From contig NZ_FYDJ01000018.1 in the NCBI RefSeq assembly GCF_900187425.1, forward strand, positions 1-64,000: a DNA stretch of 64,000 bases, written 5' to 3'. Both the position numbers and the translations under genes were made by a program. Below are positions 8,171 through 16,835 of the stretch, piece by piece. This DNA is from Pseudomonas sp. Irchel s3h14 (GTDB taxonomy: Bacteria > Pseudomonadota > Gammaproteobacteria > Pseudomonadales > Pseudomonadaceae). The notes below the pieces were generated by a model. The model did not search any database and was not told the DNA's origin. It saw only the letters and a list, made by a program, of their open reading frames with translations. The stretch's first letter is position 1. Each line of letters begins with the position of its first letter.

Positions 8171-9076
8171 CTAGTGCTTGCCCCATCTCTGCAAGGCAAA
8201 GTCGACGAAACTACGCAGTTTTGGCAAACGGTAGCGATCCTGGGCATACATCAGGTTCATCGGTCGGCTCGGCGGCAGGTAATTCGGCATCAATGCCACC
8301 AGTTTTCCGTCCTTGAGATCTTGCTCCATCAACGCATCCGGCAACACCACGATGCCCATACCGGTTCGCGCCGCTTGATGCAGTCCTGCCGAACTGTTGA
8401 TCAACATCGGTCCATTGACCGCTACCGCCACTTCTCCCTCGGGACCGGTCAGACGCCAATGTTTTTCCACCGACTGCCAGTCATCGCCGGCCGGATAGGC
8501 AAAGGATAGACAGTCGTGGTGTTGCAGATCATCGGGTTTCTGCGGTGTGCCTTTGCGCGCCAGGTACTCCGGTGATGCACACATGGTCAGGCTGTAGTCG
8601 AGGAGTGGACGGGCGATCAGGTGGGCCTCCTCGGTATTGCCCAGGCGAAACGCCACGTCGAAACCGTTTTCGAGCAGGTCCGGACGGCGATTGGTGAGGA
8701 CCACATCCAATTTGACGCGTGGACACAGCAGAGCGAACTCACTCAGGGCGGGTGCCAGTTTTTCGGTGCCGAACGTCAGCGGTGCGGTGATGCGCAAGGT
8801 GCCGCTCGGCTCGTCGAGGGCCTGCTCGGCCAACCGTTCGGAATCGGCCACCAGCCCCAGCACTTCGAGGCAACGTTGGTAATAAGCGGTGCCGAATTCC
8901 GTTAACCGTTGGCGTCGCGTCGTTCGGTGGAGCAGGCGCACACCCAGGCGTTGCTCCAACGCCCGCAGGTGATTGCCAACCATGGTGGTGGATATTTCGC
9001 ACTGCAACGCGGCGGCGGTCATGCTGCCGGTTTCCACCACTTTGACGTAAACGGTCATTGCCTGGAACAAATCCAT
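8171..9076 (-). CDS. LysR-family transcriptional regulator
   Basis: An N-terminal winged helix-turn-helix (residues about 4-63, MTAAALQCEISTTMVGNHLRAL region) is followed by a substrate-binding-like domain (residues about 90-295), the usual 300-residue LysR layout. The ATG at 9076 is chosen over the TTG at 9082. It is divergent from the aminotransferase at 9179 across about 100 bp that contains TAGC-N7-GCTA (9122-9136), a palindrome of the kind LysR proteins bind, so control of that gene is likely. The ligand is unknown. Confidence 0.9.
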   Translation of the reverse strand: MDLFQAMTVYVKVVETGSMTAAALQCEISTTMVGNHLRALEQRLGVRLLHRTTRRQRLTEFGTAYYQRCLEVLGLVADSERLAEQALDEPSGTLRITAPLTFGTEKLAPALSEFALLCPRVKLDVVLTNRRPDLLENGFDVAFRLGNTEEAHLIARPLLDYSLTMCASPEYLARKGTPQKPDDLQHHDCLSFAYPAGDDWQSVEKHWRLTGPEGEVAVAVNGPMLINSSAGLHQAARTGMGIVVLPDALMEQDLKDGKLVALMPNYLPPSRPMNLMYAQDRYRLPKLRSFVDFALQRWGKH

Positions 9077-9178
9077 TATCAAGCCCAGCTTTAAAATGAT
9101 TGAAGTGTTGCAGCGTTTATCTAGCTCAGGTGGCTAACCATACTGCAAAAACACCGACTATTGATGGAGCCTGATGTC

Positions 9179-10354
9179 ATGACCGCCGCCTGCCTGATGA
9201 CCACTTACCAACCTTTGGCCTTGAGTTTCAGCAAGGGCCTGGGCACACGCCTGTGGGATCAGGCGGGTCGTGAATACCTGGACGCGGTGGCGGGCGTGGC
9301 AGTGACCAACGTCGGTCACTCCCATCCGAAAATTGTCTCAGCCATCAGCGAACAGGCCGGGCTGCTGTTGCACACGTCCAATCTTTACAGCATCGACTGG
9401 CAACAGCGGCTGGCGCAGAAACTGACGCAATTGGCGGGCATGGAGCGAGCGTTCTTCAACAACTCCGGTGCCGAAGCCAACGAGACGGCGCTGAAACTCG
9501 CTCGGTTGTATGGCTGGCAAAAAGGCATTGAGCAACCGCTGGTGGTGGTCATGGAGAACGCCTTTCACGGCCGCACCCTGGGCACCTTGTCCGCCAGTGA
9601 TGGCCCGGCCGTGCGCCTGGGCTTCAACGAGTTGCCAGGGGACTTTGTCAAAGTGCCATTCGGCGACCTCAAGGCGCTGGACAAGGTGCAGCAAGCCCAC
9701 GGCCCGCGCATCGTGGCGATCCTGATGGAACCGATTCAGGGTGAAAGCGGTGTCCAAATGGCCCCGCCCGGTTACCTGAAAGCCATTCGCGAACTCTGCA
9801 CTCGGCGCTCGTGGTTGCTGATGCTCGACGAAATCCAGACCGGCATCGGCCGCACCGGCCAGTGGTTTGCCTTTCAGCACGAAGGCATCGTTCCGGACGT
9901 CATGACCCTGGCCAAAGGCCTGGGCAACGGCATTCCCATCGGCGCCTGCCTGGCTCGGGGCAAAGCCGCCGACCTCTTCACCCCCGGCAGTCACGGCAGC
10001 ACCTTCGGCGGCAATCCACTGGCCTGCCGGGTCGGTTGCACCGTGCTGGAGATCATCGAAGAACAAGGGCTACTGGAAAACGCCAAGCTTCAGGGTGAGC
10101 GTCTGATGGCCAGATTGCGCATCGAATTGGCGGACGACCCGAACGTATTGGCGATCCGCGGCCAGGGTTTAATGATCGGCATCGAACTCAAACAGCCGAT
10201 TCGCGACCTAACCCTGATCGCCGCACGGGATCACGGCTTGCTGATCAACGTGACACGGGGCAAAACCATTCGCTTGCTACCGCCGCTGACGATTGATGAG
10301 CGGGAAGTGGAGATGATTGTCAGAGGGGTTTGCCGGGCGGTGAGCGCGGCCTGA
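9179..10354 (+). CDS. Class III PLP aminotransferase of the ArgD/acetylornithine type
   Basis: A 391-residue fold-type I aminotransferase. NNSGAEANETALKLAR binds the cofactor phosphate, LLMLDEIQTGIGRTG carries the conserved Asp that contacts the pyridine nitrogen, and Lys246 in TLAKGLGNG is the Schiff-base lysine. The sequence follows acetylornithine/succinylornithine aminotransferases. It stands alone next to a LysR regulator rather than in an arginine operon, so a catabolic or secondary role is as likely as biosynthesis. The ATG at 9179 has GGAG nine bases upstream; upstream TTG and ATG codons at 9161 and 9164 overlap that site. Confidence 0.88.
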   Translation: MTAACLMTTYQPLALSFSKGLGTRLWDQAGREYLDAVAGVAVTNVGHSHPKIVSAISEQAGLLLHTSNLYSIDWQQRLAQKLTQLAGMERAFFNNSGAEANETALKLARLYGWQKGIEQPLVVVMENAFHGRTLGTLSASDGPAVRLGFNELPGDFVKVPFGDLKALDKVQQAHGPRIVAILMEPIQGESGVQMAPPGYLKAIRELCTRRSWLLMLDEIQTGIGRTGQWFAFQHEGIVPDVMTLAKGLGNGIPIGACLARGKAADLFTPGSHGSTFGGNPLACRVGCTVLEIIEEQGLLENAKLQGERLMARLRIELADDPNVLAIRGQGLMIGIELKQPIRDLTLIAARDHGLLINVTRGKTIRLLPPLTIDEREVEMIVRGVCRAVSAA

Positions 10355-10361
10355 TACACAA

Positions 10362-10478
10362 TTGATCGTTCCCACGCGCAGCAAAGGAATGCCTCAAGGG
10401 ACGCTCCGCGTTCCAGCTCTCGAAAGGGACGCGGAGCGTCCCGGGCTGCATTCCCACGCGGAGCGTGGGAACGATCAA
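10362..10478. repeat. Palindromic intergenic repeat, copy 1
   Basis: Outer 16-bp arms (ttgatcgttcccacgc and its complement) enclose inner arms gggacgctccgcg / cgcggagcgtccc. The same core recurs at 11032-11144, so this is a dispersed Pseudomonas-type REP/MITE-like element. The two copies flank the P-loop gene at 10488-10991. Confidence 0.85.
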
Positions 10479-10487
10479 CAGTGTGAG

Positions 10488-10991
10488 TTAGTTGGCTTGT
10501 AACACGGTGTTCGCGAATGTTGTGATTTCGGTTCGATCCCTGAGTTTGAGTTTCGAACCGCCAAACCCTTCGAACAGACGCTGATGCGCGGCAAATCCAC
10601 TGGAGTCTTCGCTCGTACGATAGCTACCGGCCCAGGCGAGCAACGCAATCAACAACTCGTCATTTTTGTCCCGCTGCGACTCTCGCTGACGAATATTGGT
10701 GACACATTCCTCATCTTCAACGCGCAGCCAGATCAGTGCTGTCGCCCGGGGCAAGAGTTCGCTGATGATCCAGCCGTAAACGCCTTCGATCACCCAGCGC
10801 TCTTCACTGGCCACCACCCGTGCCATGCCCAACGCCTCGGCACGGGGGCGGGCGATGCTGTGTTCGTCGGACAACCAGTGAATCGAATCGAGATCGACCC
10901 ACGGCACTTGCAGGTGCTCGGCCATTCGTTCGGCCAGCCAGCTTTTGCCAGAACCGGAGTTGCCGATGATCAGGGTTCGAGTGAGGTTCAT
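10488..10991 (-). CDS. Adenylate-kinase-like P-loop NTPase, 167 aa
   Basis: The Walker A motif GNSGSGKS spans residues 10-17 right after a single beta strand, followed by a WVDLDSIHW segment like the nucleoside-kinase and FlaR-type topology modulation families. An arginine-rich lid region (IRQRESQRDKND) sits near residue 105. Length and layout fit small AAA/adenylate-kinase-like proteins whose substrates are mostly unknown. The ATG at 10991 is chosen over a GTG at 11000; neither has a strong ribosome site. The gene is bracketed by two copies of the same palindromic repeat, which makes a shared mobilisation history conceivable but unproven. Confidence 0.75.
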   Translation of the reverse strand: MNLTRTLIIGNSGSGKSWLAERMAEHLQVPWVDLDSIHWLSDEHSIARPRAEALGMARVVASEERWVIEGVYGWIISELLPRATALIWLRVEDEECVTNIRQRESQRDKNDELLIALLAWAGSYRTSEDSSGFAAHQRLFEGFGGSKLKLRDRTEITTFANTVLQAN

Positions 10992-11031
10992 GAGCGACAC
11001 CGATCAAATAATGAAATGGCTACCCCCTTCC

Positions 11032-11144
11032 GATCGTTCCCACGCTCTGCGTGGGAACGCCTCAAGGGACGCTCCGCGTTCCAGCTCTCGAAAGGGACGC
11101 GGAGCGTCCCGGGCTGCATTCCCACGCAGAGCGTGGGAACGATC
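11032..11144. repeat. Palindromic intergenic repeat, copy 2
   Basis: A perfect 26-bp inverted repeat (11032-11057 and 11119-11144) encloses the same gggacgctccgcg / cgcggagcgtccc core as the copy at 10362-10478. The two copies differ mainly in the left arm, where copy 1 has lost part of the palindrome. Confidence 0.88.
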
Positions 11145-11156
11145 AACGATCAGCCT

Positions 11157-13079
11157 TCAGTCGTCATTCTCAGGTGCAACCATCCGCGTCTTCGGCGAAC
11201 CGTTTGAGTTGTGCTGATAGATCTCCTGCGGCTGTCCTTTTTCATTAAAGAACACCTGCCCGATCCCCGCCGAATTCCACAGTCGTTCACCTGCTTCAGC
11301 ATGTTCCGGGACATGCGGAACAATGCGCATGCGCCGGCGTTTGGTCAGCCAGTTGAGCGGCGAACGGGGCGAGTAGAGCCAGCGGTTGAGGCGGTCGAAC
11401 CACTCGAGCAGCGCGGGCGGGAACTCGTTTTTGATGCCGCTGCTGGTGATCTGCCAGATGCGCGGGGCGGCCTTGCGGTGTCGGATCAGTACTTCGTAGA
11501 CGAAGGAATAATGCACATCGCCCGACAGCACCACGTAATTACCGGGTGTGCGCGAGTGTCGGAAAATGTTCAGGATCACCTGGGCCGCACCGCGATGGGC
11601 CATCCAGTTTTCGGCGTCCACCAGTAGGGGATAACCGCACCAACTGAAAACGCGCTGCACGGTTTCGATCAGTTTGACGCCGAAGATCGGTGCCGGCGAA
11701 ACGATGATGGCCGAAGGGTGATCGAGCAGTTCCTGTTGCAGTTCGCTGAGGGCTTCCCAGTCCAGCAAACCCGAGGGTTGCTTGAGGTTCATCTCGCTGC
11801 GCCAGCGTCGGGTGCGGGTGTCGAGCACGACGATGGCCGGGCTGGTGGGCAGCACGTAATGCCAGTTCTGAAATCTCAGCAGTTCGTCAATCAACCCATC
11901 CTGAATGTCACTGTCGAGGTAGTGGTCATGCCCGGTCGCGCTCAAGCCGCCGGCCTTCTTCAGCACAGCGCCGAACGCATCCGGGTTGTTGCCCCAGCCC
12001 TGGCACAGCATGTAAGCAATCAGTGCGTTGCCGATGATGCGTCTGGAGAACGGATGGCCGTAGGCCGTTTCCTCCCATTGCGCGGAAAGATTCCAGTCAT
12101 CGGTAATATCGTGGTCGTCAAAAATCATCAGGCACGGCAGGTGAGCGAGTGCTCGGGCGACGCCTCCAAGCCCGGCCTTGAAGCCATCGATGCGCGTCTG
12201 CTCAAGCGCATAACGCTCACGTCTTGCCGGTGTCAGTGCCGGTGGTTGCGGGGCGATCAATGTCCAGGGTGTTGGCGACCAGACCAGCAGGTACATGGCC
12301 ATGACTTCGGCGAACGTCACCAGATGGTTGTCGGCACTGCTGCTGGTGAAAATCGGCTTACGCGCCCCACCGAAAAATCGCTCGCGCAGGGTTTCGTTGC
12401 TCTCCAGCGCCGGTAACAAATCCGCACGATGGTAGTAGCTGGCGGGGTGCTCGTAGAGCTTGGCGCTATCGCTGACCACCGCACCTTCGAGGTGCTCTTC
12501 GAACAGCCCAAGCCGCTTGATCAAGGCATGGATGGCTCGCAGCATCGGCCCCGCGACATCGTCGGCATAAACCTGATCGCCACTCATCATCAACAGCGCC
12601 GGGCGTTTGTGTGCGTCCGGCTCGGCCTCCAGCAATCGATCGACGCATAGCAAACCGTCCGGGGCCGGATGGTGAGGTTTGCGGCAAGAACCGTGCAGCA
12701 GATGATCAGCCCGTTTACGCAGGACGAAGTTTGGGCAGCGGGCGTCGCCGTACAGCAAGTGCGGGGCCCAATCGGCGATGCCTGTGCCAGCGTCGTCAAT
12801 CAGCAAGTCGTATTCGATTAACGTGTCGCAGGGCAGGGCGGCGTCCAGCGACACATCGATCAAATGAACAAAGGCCTGGGTGCCCACCGCAATGACCGTG
12901 CACTGACTCGCGTCGAGGTGGATGGCGTCGCGATCTTGCAGACGCAACGTCAGCGTCAACGCCCGCGACCCCACCAGCCACATCACCAGCCGCGTGGGCT
13001 CCAGACGCCGCAACAGCGGCCCGACCAGGACAGGGGGCAGGGATTGATGATCGTCAGGCAGCGGCAAAGACATGGACAT
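11157..13079 (-). CDS. PhoD-like metallophosphatase family protein, 640 aa
   Basis: Sequence blocks typical of the PhoD/alkaline phosphatase D superfamily appear in order: GDQVYADD in the N-terminal half, IFDDHDITDDWN in the middle and VVLSGDVHYSFVYEV near residue 500, supplying the metal-binding Asp and His residues. No signal peptide or Tat motif is seen, so it is probably cytosolic, unlike classical secreted PhoD. The ATG at 13079 is preferred; a longer reading to 13139 adds 20 residues with no ribosome site. Substrate unknown. It ends in the 12 bp after the repeat at 11032-11144, so that repeat may influence the mRNA 3' end. Confidence 0.82.
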   Translation of the reverse strand: MSMSLPLPDDHQSLPPVLVGPLLRRLEPTRLVMWLVGSRALTLTLRLQDRDAIHLDASQCTVIAVGTQAFVHLIDVSLDAALPCDTLIEYDLLIDDAGTGIADWAPHLLYGDARCPNFVLRKRADHLLHGSCRKPHHPAPDGLLCVDRLLEAEPDAHKRPALLMMSGDQVYADDVAGPMLRAIHALIKRLGLFEEHLEGAVVSDSAKLYEHPASYYHRADLLPALESNETLRERFFGGARKPIFTSSSADNHLVTFAEVMAMYLLVWSPTPWTLIAPQPPALTPARRERYALEQTRIDGFKAGLGGVARALAHLPCLMIFDDHDITDDWNLSAQWEETAYGHPFSRRIIGNALIAYMLCQGWGNNPDAFGAVLKKAGGLSATGHDHYLDSDIQDGLIDELLRFQNWHYVLPTSPAIVVLDTRTRRWRSEMNLKQPSGLLDWEALSELQQELLDHPSAIIVSPAPIFGVKLIETVQRVFSWCGYPLLVDAENWMAHRGAAQVILNIFRHSRTPGNYVVLSGDVHYSFVYEVLIRHRKAAPRIWQITSSGIKNEFPPALLEWFDRLNRWLYSPRSPLNWLTKRRRMRIVPHVPEHAEAGERLWNSAGIGQVFFNEKGQPQEIYQHNSNGSPKTRMVAPENDD

Positions 13080-13157
13080 CCGGGTTTTTGGAACAGAGAA
13101 GCGCGCGATGATAACGCAGCTGACGTCAATGAAACGCAACTGGCTCGAATCTGACAG

Positions 13158-13421
13158 TCAGGGCAACTGCTCGCTGTCAGCCTTCATTACATCGGTCTCG
13201 CCATTGGCCACGAGCCAGCGAAACAGCTCTGCCACCGACACCGTGTGGCTGCGCTCTATCCACCGCACCAACGCCGGGCCGTAGTGTTCGGTGTAGCGGG
13301 TGAGCACCAGTTGGCGACAGTCCGGTGACAGGCGCAGGGTGATTTCCCGACAGTGCAGAGTGGCCGGGTCGTGCTGGATGACCCGTTGCTGCAGCATCAG
13401 GCTATTGCCTTCAGAAACCAT
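13158..13421 (-). CDS. Small conserved-looking protein of unknown function, 87 aa
   Basis: It begins at ATG 13421, preceded by AGGAG at a good distance, and overlaps the last 11 bases of mlaA, which suggests translational coupling. There is no signal peptide. The C-terminal half looks helical (ERSHTVSVAELFRWLVANGE). I do not recognise a domain. A longer reading upstream to 13496 lies wholly within mlaA and lacks a ribosome site. Confidence 0.6.
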   Translation of the reverse strand: MVSEGNSLMLQQRVIQHDPATLHCREITLRLSPDCRQLVLTRYTEHYGPALVRWIERSHTVSVAELFRWLVANGETDVMKADSEQLP

Positions 13422-14202
13422 CGGCCGGTGCTCCTGTGCATTGATGTTTGGTTGTCTGCGCCGAGCCTTGTTTGCCATCAGCCACGTAGGCGGCACGATG
13501 CTCGGCGACCACGTTGCGTAACGCGCTGTAGTAGTCCGGCAGTTTTTGCAGGCTGTCGGTCAGCGGTAAGGCTTCTGCGCGGTCATCGACGATGCCGCCG
13601 ACTGTGCTGATGGTGGACAGCGTGTCCACGGTATCGCTATTGCTGCCAAACGGATCGATCACAAAACCGAGTACGCGGCCGACGGCGTCGCGGCTGTTGG
13701 AGGTGCCGAGCAAAGGCAGTTCGACGATCGGACCGTTGCCGATGCCCCACACGCCAAACGTCTGGCCGAAATCTGCGTCGTGACGCGGGATACCGGCCAT
13801 GCCGGAGACATCGATCAAGCCCACCACGCCGACCGTGGTATTCAGCACGAAACGCCCCAGCGTATTGGCCGAGCGCATCGGGTTGCCTTGCAGCAGGTCA
13901 TTGATAAAGACCTTGGGCTCGCCGAAGTTCGCCACAAAGTTATGCACACCGGTCTGGAAAAAGTCCGGCGAGTAGCGATAGCCGCGAGCGACCGGCGCCA
14001 AGGCGTAGTCATCGACCACCCGGTTAAACGCGAAGACCCCACGATTGAACGGTTCCGCCGGGTCGTACACCGAATAGGCGATGTCGGCGCAACTCACATC
14101 GGTGGTGGACGGCGGCTGACTGCTGCAACCCGCCAACCCGGCAGCCAGCACGGCAATCGAGGTGTTGCGGGCCAGCCTGGGAGCACATTTGAAAGGCAAC
14201 AT
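13411..14202 (-). CDS. mlaA: MlaA/VacJ outer-membrane lipoprotein
   Basis: The outer-membrane component of the Mla retrograde phospholipid transport pathway. The signal peptide ends in the lipobox LAGC (Cys26). The mature protein opens with the family hallmark YDPAEPFNRGVFAFN and continues with FINDLLQGNPMRSANTLGRFVLNTT-like helices (read in two parts) and the DFGQTFGVWGIGNGPIVELP block. The length is 263 residues, the normal family size. The inner-membrane partners mlaFEDCB are not in this window, as is usual in Pseudomonas. It shares its 3' end with the small gene at 13158-13421 and is divergent from the response regulator at 14350. Confidence 0.93.
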   Translation of the reverse strand: MLPFKCAPRLARNTSIAVLAAGLAGCSSQPPSTTDVSCADIAYSVYDPAEPFNRGVFAFNRVVDDYALAPVARGYRYSPDFFQTGVHNFVANFGEPKVFINDLLQGNPMRSANTLGRFVLNTTVGVVGLIDVSGMAGIPRHDADFGQTFGVWGIGNGPIVELPLLGTSNSRDAVGRVLGFVIDPFGSNSDTVDTLSTISTVGGIVDDRAEALPLTDSLQKLPDYYSALRNVVAEHRAAYVADGKQGSAQTTKHQCTGAPADGF

Positions 14203-14349
14203 GGACGCGATTCTCGGGAGGAATTCGCCGAGATGCTGAGCCCCAAGACTTGCGCAAAGATGTCTGGTTTATTGCAGGATTGAAATATATGACGCGCTGC
14301 CGTGAATGGTTTTAGATGGCGGTTCCATTCGCCCCTTAAGTGACCTTCG

Positions 14350-15060
14350 GTGAACAGCCTTTTAATTGTGGACGACGACCTTGAAGTCCTCGATCTACTG
14401 AAAAAATTCTTCGTGCAGCACGGCTACAGCGTCGAAGTCGCCACCGACGGCCCGTCGCTGTGGGCGGCCATCGAGCGCCAGCCGCCAGACCTGATCATTC
14501 TTGACGTGATGTTGCCCGGGGACAGCGGGCTGATCCTGTGCCAGCAACTGCGGATTCGCTACACAATACCGGTGATCATGCTCACCGCCATGGGCGAACT
14601 CAGTGACCGGGTGGTTGGGTTGGAACTGGGCGCCGATGATTACCTGACCAAACCCTTCGACGCCCGTGAACTGCTGGCCAGGGTGCGTGCCGTGCTGCGT
14701 CGCGTGGACGAGCGCCGTCCGGTATCGCAGGAACGGCCACGGCCACTGATCGACTTCGCCGACTGGCACCTGGACGTCACCCGTCGTGAACTGCGATCGC
14801 CGGACAACGTGATGATTCCGCTGTCGGCCGGCGAATTCGACTTGCTGCTGGTCTTCGTCGAACACCCGCAGCGCATTCTCACCCGCGAGCAACTGCTGGA
14901 TCTGGCGCGAGGGCATTGTCATGAGGCGTTCGATCGCAGCATCGACGTTCAGGTCAGCCGCCTGCGGCGCAAACTCGAGTCCGACACCAAACGGCCGGCG
15001 ATGATTCGCACCGTGCGTAATGGCGGTTACCTGTTCACGCCCAGCGTGACGCGGCGATGA
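14350..15060 (+). CDS. OmpR-family response regulator (second two-component system)
   Basis: The receiver domain carries DDD at residues 8-10, phospho-acceptor Asp52 (IILDVMLPG) and KPF, followed by a winged helix with SIDVQVSRLRRKLE and RNGGYLF. The start is GTG (14350); no ATG lies close by in frame. The stop overlaps the kinase start as ATGA. Overall closeness to OmpR rather than PhoB is suggested by the kinase partner, which resembles EnvZ. It is divergent from mlaA, so a link to outer-membrane stress is possible but not shown by the sequence. Confidence 0.92.
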   Translation: MNSLLIVDDDLEVLDLLKKFFVQHGYSVEVATDGPSLWAAIERQPPDLIILDVMLPGDSGLILCQQLRIRYTIPVIMLTAMGELSDRVVGLELGADDYLTKPFDARELLARVRAVLRRVDERRPVSQERPRPLIDFADWHLDVTRRELRSPDNVMIPLSAGEFDLLLVFVEHPQRILTREQLLDLARGHCHEAFDRSIDVQVSRLRRKLESDTKRPAMIRTVRNGGYLFTPSVTRR

Positions 15061-16427
15061 GCTGGTTGAAGCGGATTCGCCGGGATACGGTGGCGCGCTG
15101 GATCGCGTTGACGATCATTTTGGCCATGCTCATTTCACTGGCACTCAACGGGCTGTTTATCCAATTGGCCGGCGTCTGGGCGCGTCCGCCGCTGACCGAA
15201 ACCGGCCTGCTGGAAAAAGCCGCCGCCATCAGCCGCGTCATCGAGGCCGCGCCGGCGCCACTGCGCAACTCATTGGCGCAAGCTGCCGGCGAGAACGGTT
15301 TCACCGTCAGTTGGCATCCGGATCGGCACGATCTCAATCTGCCGGCCGTGGAAGATCCGAAGTCCGATATCGGCTCGGCCATCCTGCAGCCGATGCTCAG
15401 AGCCCCTGACCGGCGTATCGAAGCCTATGAGCCGGCCGACTGGACGGAGCACACGGCGGACGCACATTACGCGCTGCTGATCGAGCTATCGGATTCGACA
15501 TGGCTGATGTTCTCCGCGCCCTCGCGCAGTTGGGGCCTCGACGAAACGCCACGCTACCTGATCGTGATCCTGCTGGTGCTGATCTCCACAGCCCTGGTCG
15601 CGCTGATTGCCACCCGGCGCCTCGCCACACCTTTGCAGCACTTTGCCGAAGGTGCCCGGCGCTTCGGCGTGGACTTCCGCGCACCGCCCATCGAACCGCT
15701 GGGCCCACAGGAAATCCGCCAGGCGATCCTCGCCTTCAACGCCATGCAAGCCCAGTTGCGACACTTCATCCGTGACCGCACGCAAATGCTCGCCGCCATC
15801 TCCCACGACCTGCGCGCGCCCCTGACGCGGATGCGCTTGCGAGGCGAATTCATCGAAGACAGCGAGCAACAGCAGCGGTTATTTCGTGATGTGGATGAAA
15901 TGCAGGCGATGATCAACTCAGCGTTAGAGTTCTTCCGCGATGATGCCCGGCTTGAGCCGGCGACCCAGTTTGATCTGGCAGAACTGCTGCAAACGTTGCT
16001 GGATGATTATCGGGATCAGGGAGTCGACATTACGTTCAGCGGGCCGCTGCGGTGGGTGTATTTCGGGCGACCCTTGGGGCTTAAGCGGGTGATGACCAAT
16101 CTGCTGGATAACGCGATCAAGTACGGGAGTGAGCCGGCGATTGAACTGATCCCCGGAGCTGGAGAGGTGCGGATCAAGATACTGGATCGTGGGCCGGGTA
16201 TTCCCGATGCCAGCCTTGAACAGGTTTTTGCACCGTTCTTCAGACTGGAAGGCTCACGAAACAAAAGCACGGGGGGTGTTGGTTTGGGGTTATCGGCGGC
16301 GCGGGCGATTGTGCTGGAACACGGAGGCGAGCTGACACTGCGTAATCGGTCGACGGGCGGGTTGGAGGCGTTGGTGGTGTTGCCGGTGCATCCAGGTTCA
16401 GAGCGGATCTCTCAGCATTTGCTTTGA
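15057..16427 (+). CDS. EnvZ-like sensor histidine kinase
   Basis: The 456-residue protein has TM1 at about 14-38, a periplasmic region of about 125 residues, TM2 at about 166-185, a HAMP domain, HisKA with His250 in AAISHDLRAPLTRMR (the EnvZ-type H box with LTR) and an HATPase with NLLDNAIKYG, DRGPGIP and GLGLSAA. Overlap with the regulator indicates coupled translation. Homologues in pseudomonads include the AmgS group, which responds to envelope damage; assignment to that group is inference. Confidence 0.92.
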   Translation: MSWLKRIRRDTVARWIALTIILAMLISLALNGLFIQLAGVWARPPLTETGLLEKAAAISRVIEAAPAPLRNSLAQAAGENGFTVSWHPDRHDLNLPAVEDPKSDIGSAILQPMLRAPDRRIEAYEPADWTEHTADAHYALLIELSDSTWLMFSAPSRSWGLDETPRYLIVILLVLISTALVALIATRRLATPLQHFAEGARRFGVDFRAPPIEPLGPQEIRQAILAFNAMQAQLRHFIRDRTQMLAAISHDLRAPLTRMRLRGEFIEDSEQQQRLFRDVDEMQAMINSALEFFRDDARLEPATQFDLAELLQTLLDDYRDQGVDITFSGPLRWVYFGRPLGLKRVMTNLLDNAIKYGSEPAIELIPGAGEVRIKILDRGPGIPDASLEQVFAPFFRLEGSRNKSTGGVGLGLSAARAIVLEHGGELTLRNRSTGGLEALVVLPVHPGSERISQHLL

Positions 16428-16442
16428 ACTGAGCGATTAAAC

Positions 16443-16460
16443 GCCCCAAAAAATTGGGGC
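16443..16460 (+). terminator. Weak hairpin after the two-component operon
   Basis: The sequence gcccc-aaaaaatt-ggggc directly follows the kinase stop. It lacks a T-run, so it may only stabilise the transcript end. Confidence 0.35.
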
Positions 16461-16489
16461 TAATCCAGATGCGAGCCAGTTACACAACT

Positions 16490-16583
16490 CCTGTGGGAGC
16501 GGGCTTGCTCGCGAAAGCGATATACCAGTCACCATCATCGTTGACTGACACACCGCTTTCGCGAGCAAGCCCGCTCCCACAGG
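16490..16583. repeat. REPIN (paired REP palindrome)
   Basis: Two exact 30-bp inverted arms (16490-16519 and 16554-16583) read cctgtgggagcgggcttgct and onward, separated by 34 bases. This is the widespread Pseudomonas REP doublet. It sits between the convergent kinase and fdsD genes. Confidence 0.95.
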
Positions 16584-16613
16584 ATTTTTCGGTCAGGCTT
16601 AAGTCGTGTGGAC

Positions 16614-16835
16614 CTAAGCCTCCCAGCCCGCCCCACTGACCGCTGCCTGCGCCAGTGGGTGCAAGTCTGCGCCCTGATGCTCCGTCTGCCAGGCAAGCAA
16701 TTCCTTGCGCATGCCGGGTGTCCAGTACATCTGCAGATGATTACGCACGCCGAGTACGGCCTGTTGCTGGTCCGGTTGGCTGGCGAAGTACTGGGCGATC
16801 TGATTGGCCATTTTGATCAGATTTTCAGTGCTCAT
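16614..16835 (-). CDS. fdsD: Formate dehydrogenase delta subunit
   Basis: A 73-residue protein matching FdsD in size, composition and position. It opens STENLIKMANQIAQYFAS and contains the VRNHLQMYWTPGMRKEL segment typical of the family. FdsD is needed for a stable, cofactor-loaded Fds complex in other bacteria. The start ATG overlaps the fdsA stop as ATGA, and it is the last gene of the operon, ending before the REPIN at 16490. Confidence 0.9.
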   Translation of the reverse strand: MSTENLIKMANQIAQYFASQPDQQQAVLGVRNHLQMYWTPGMRKELLAWQTEHQGADLHPLAQAAVSGAGWEA

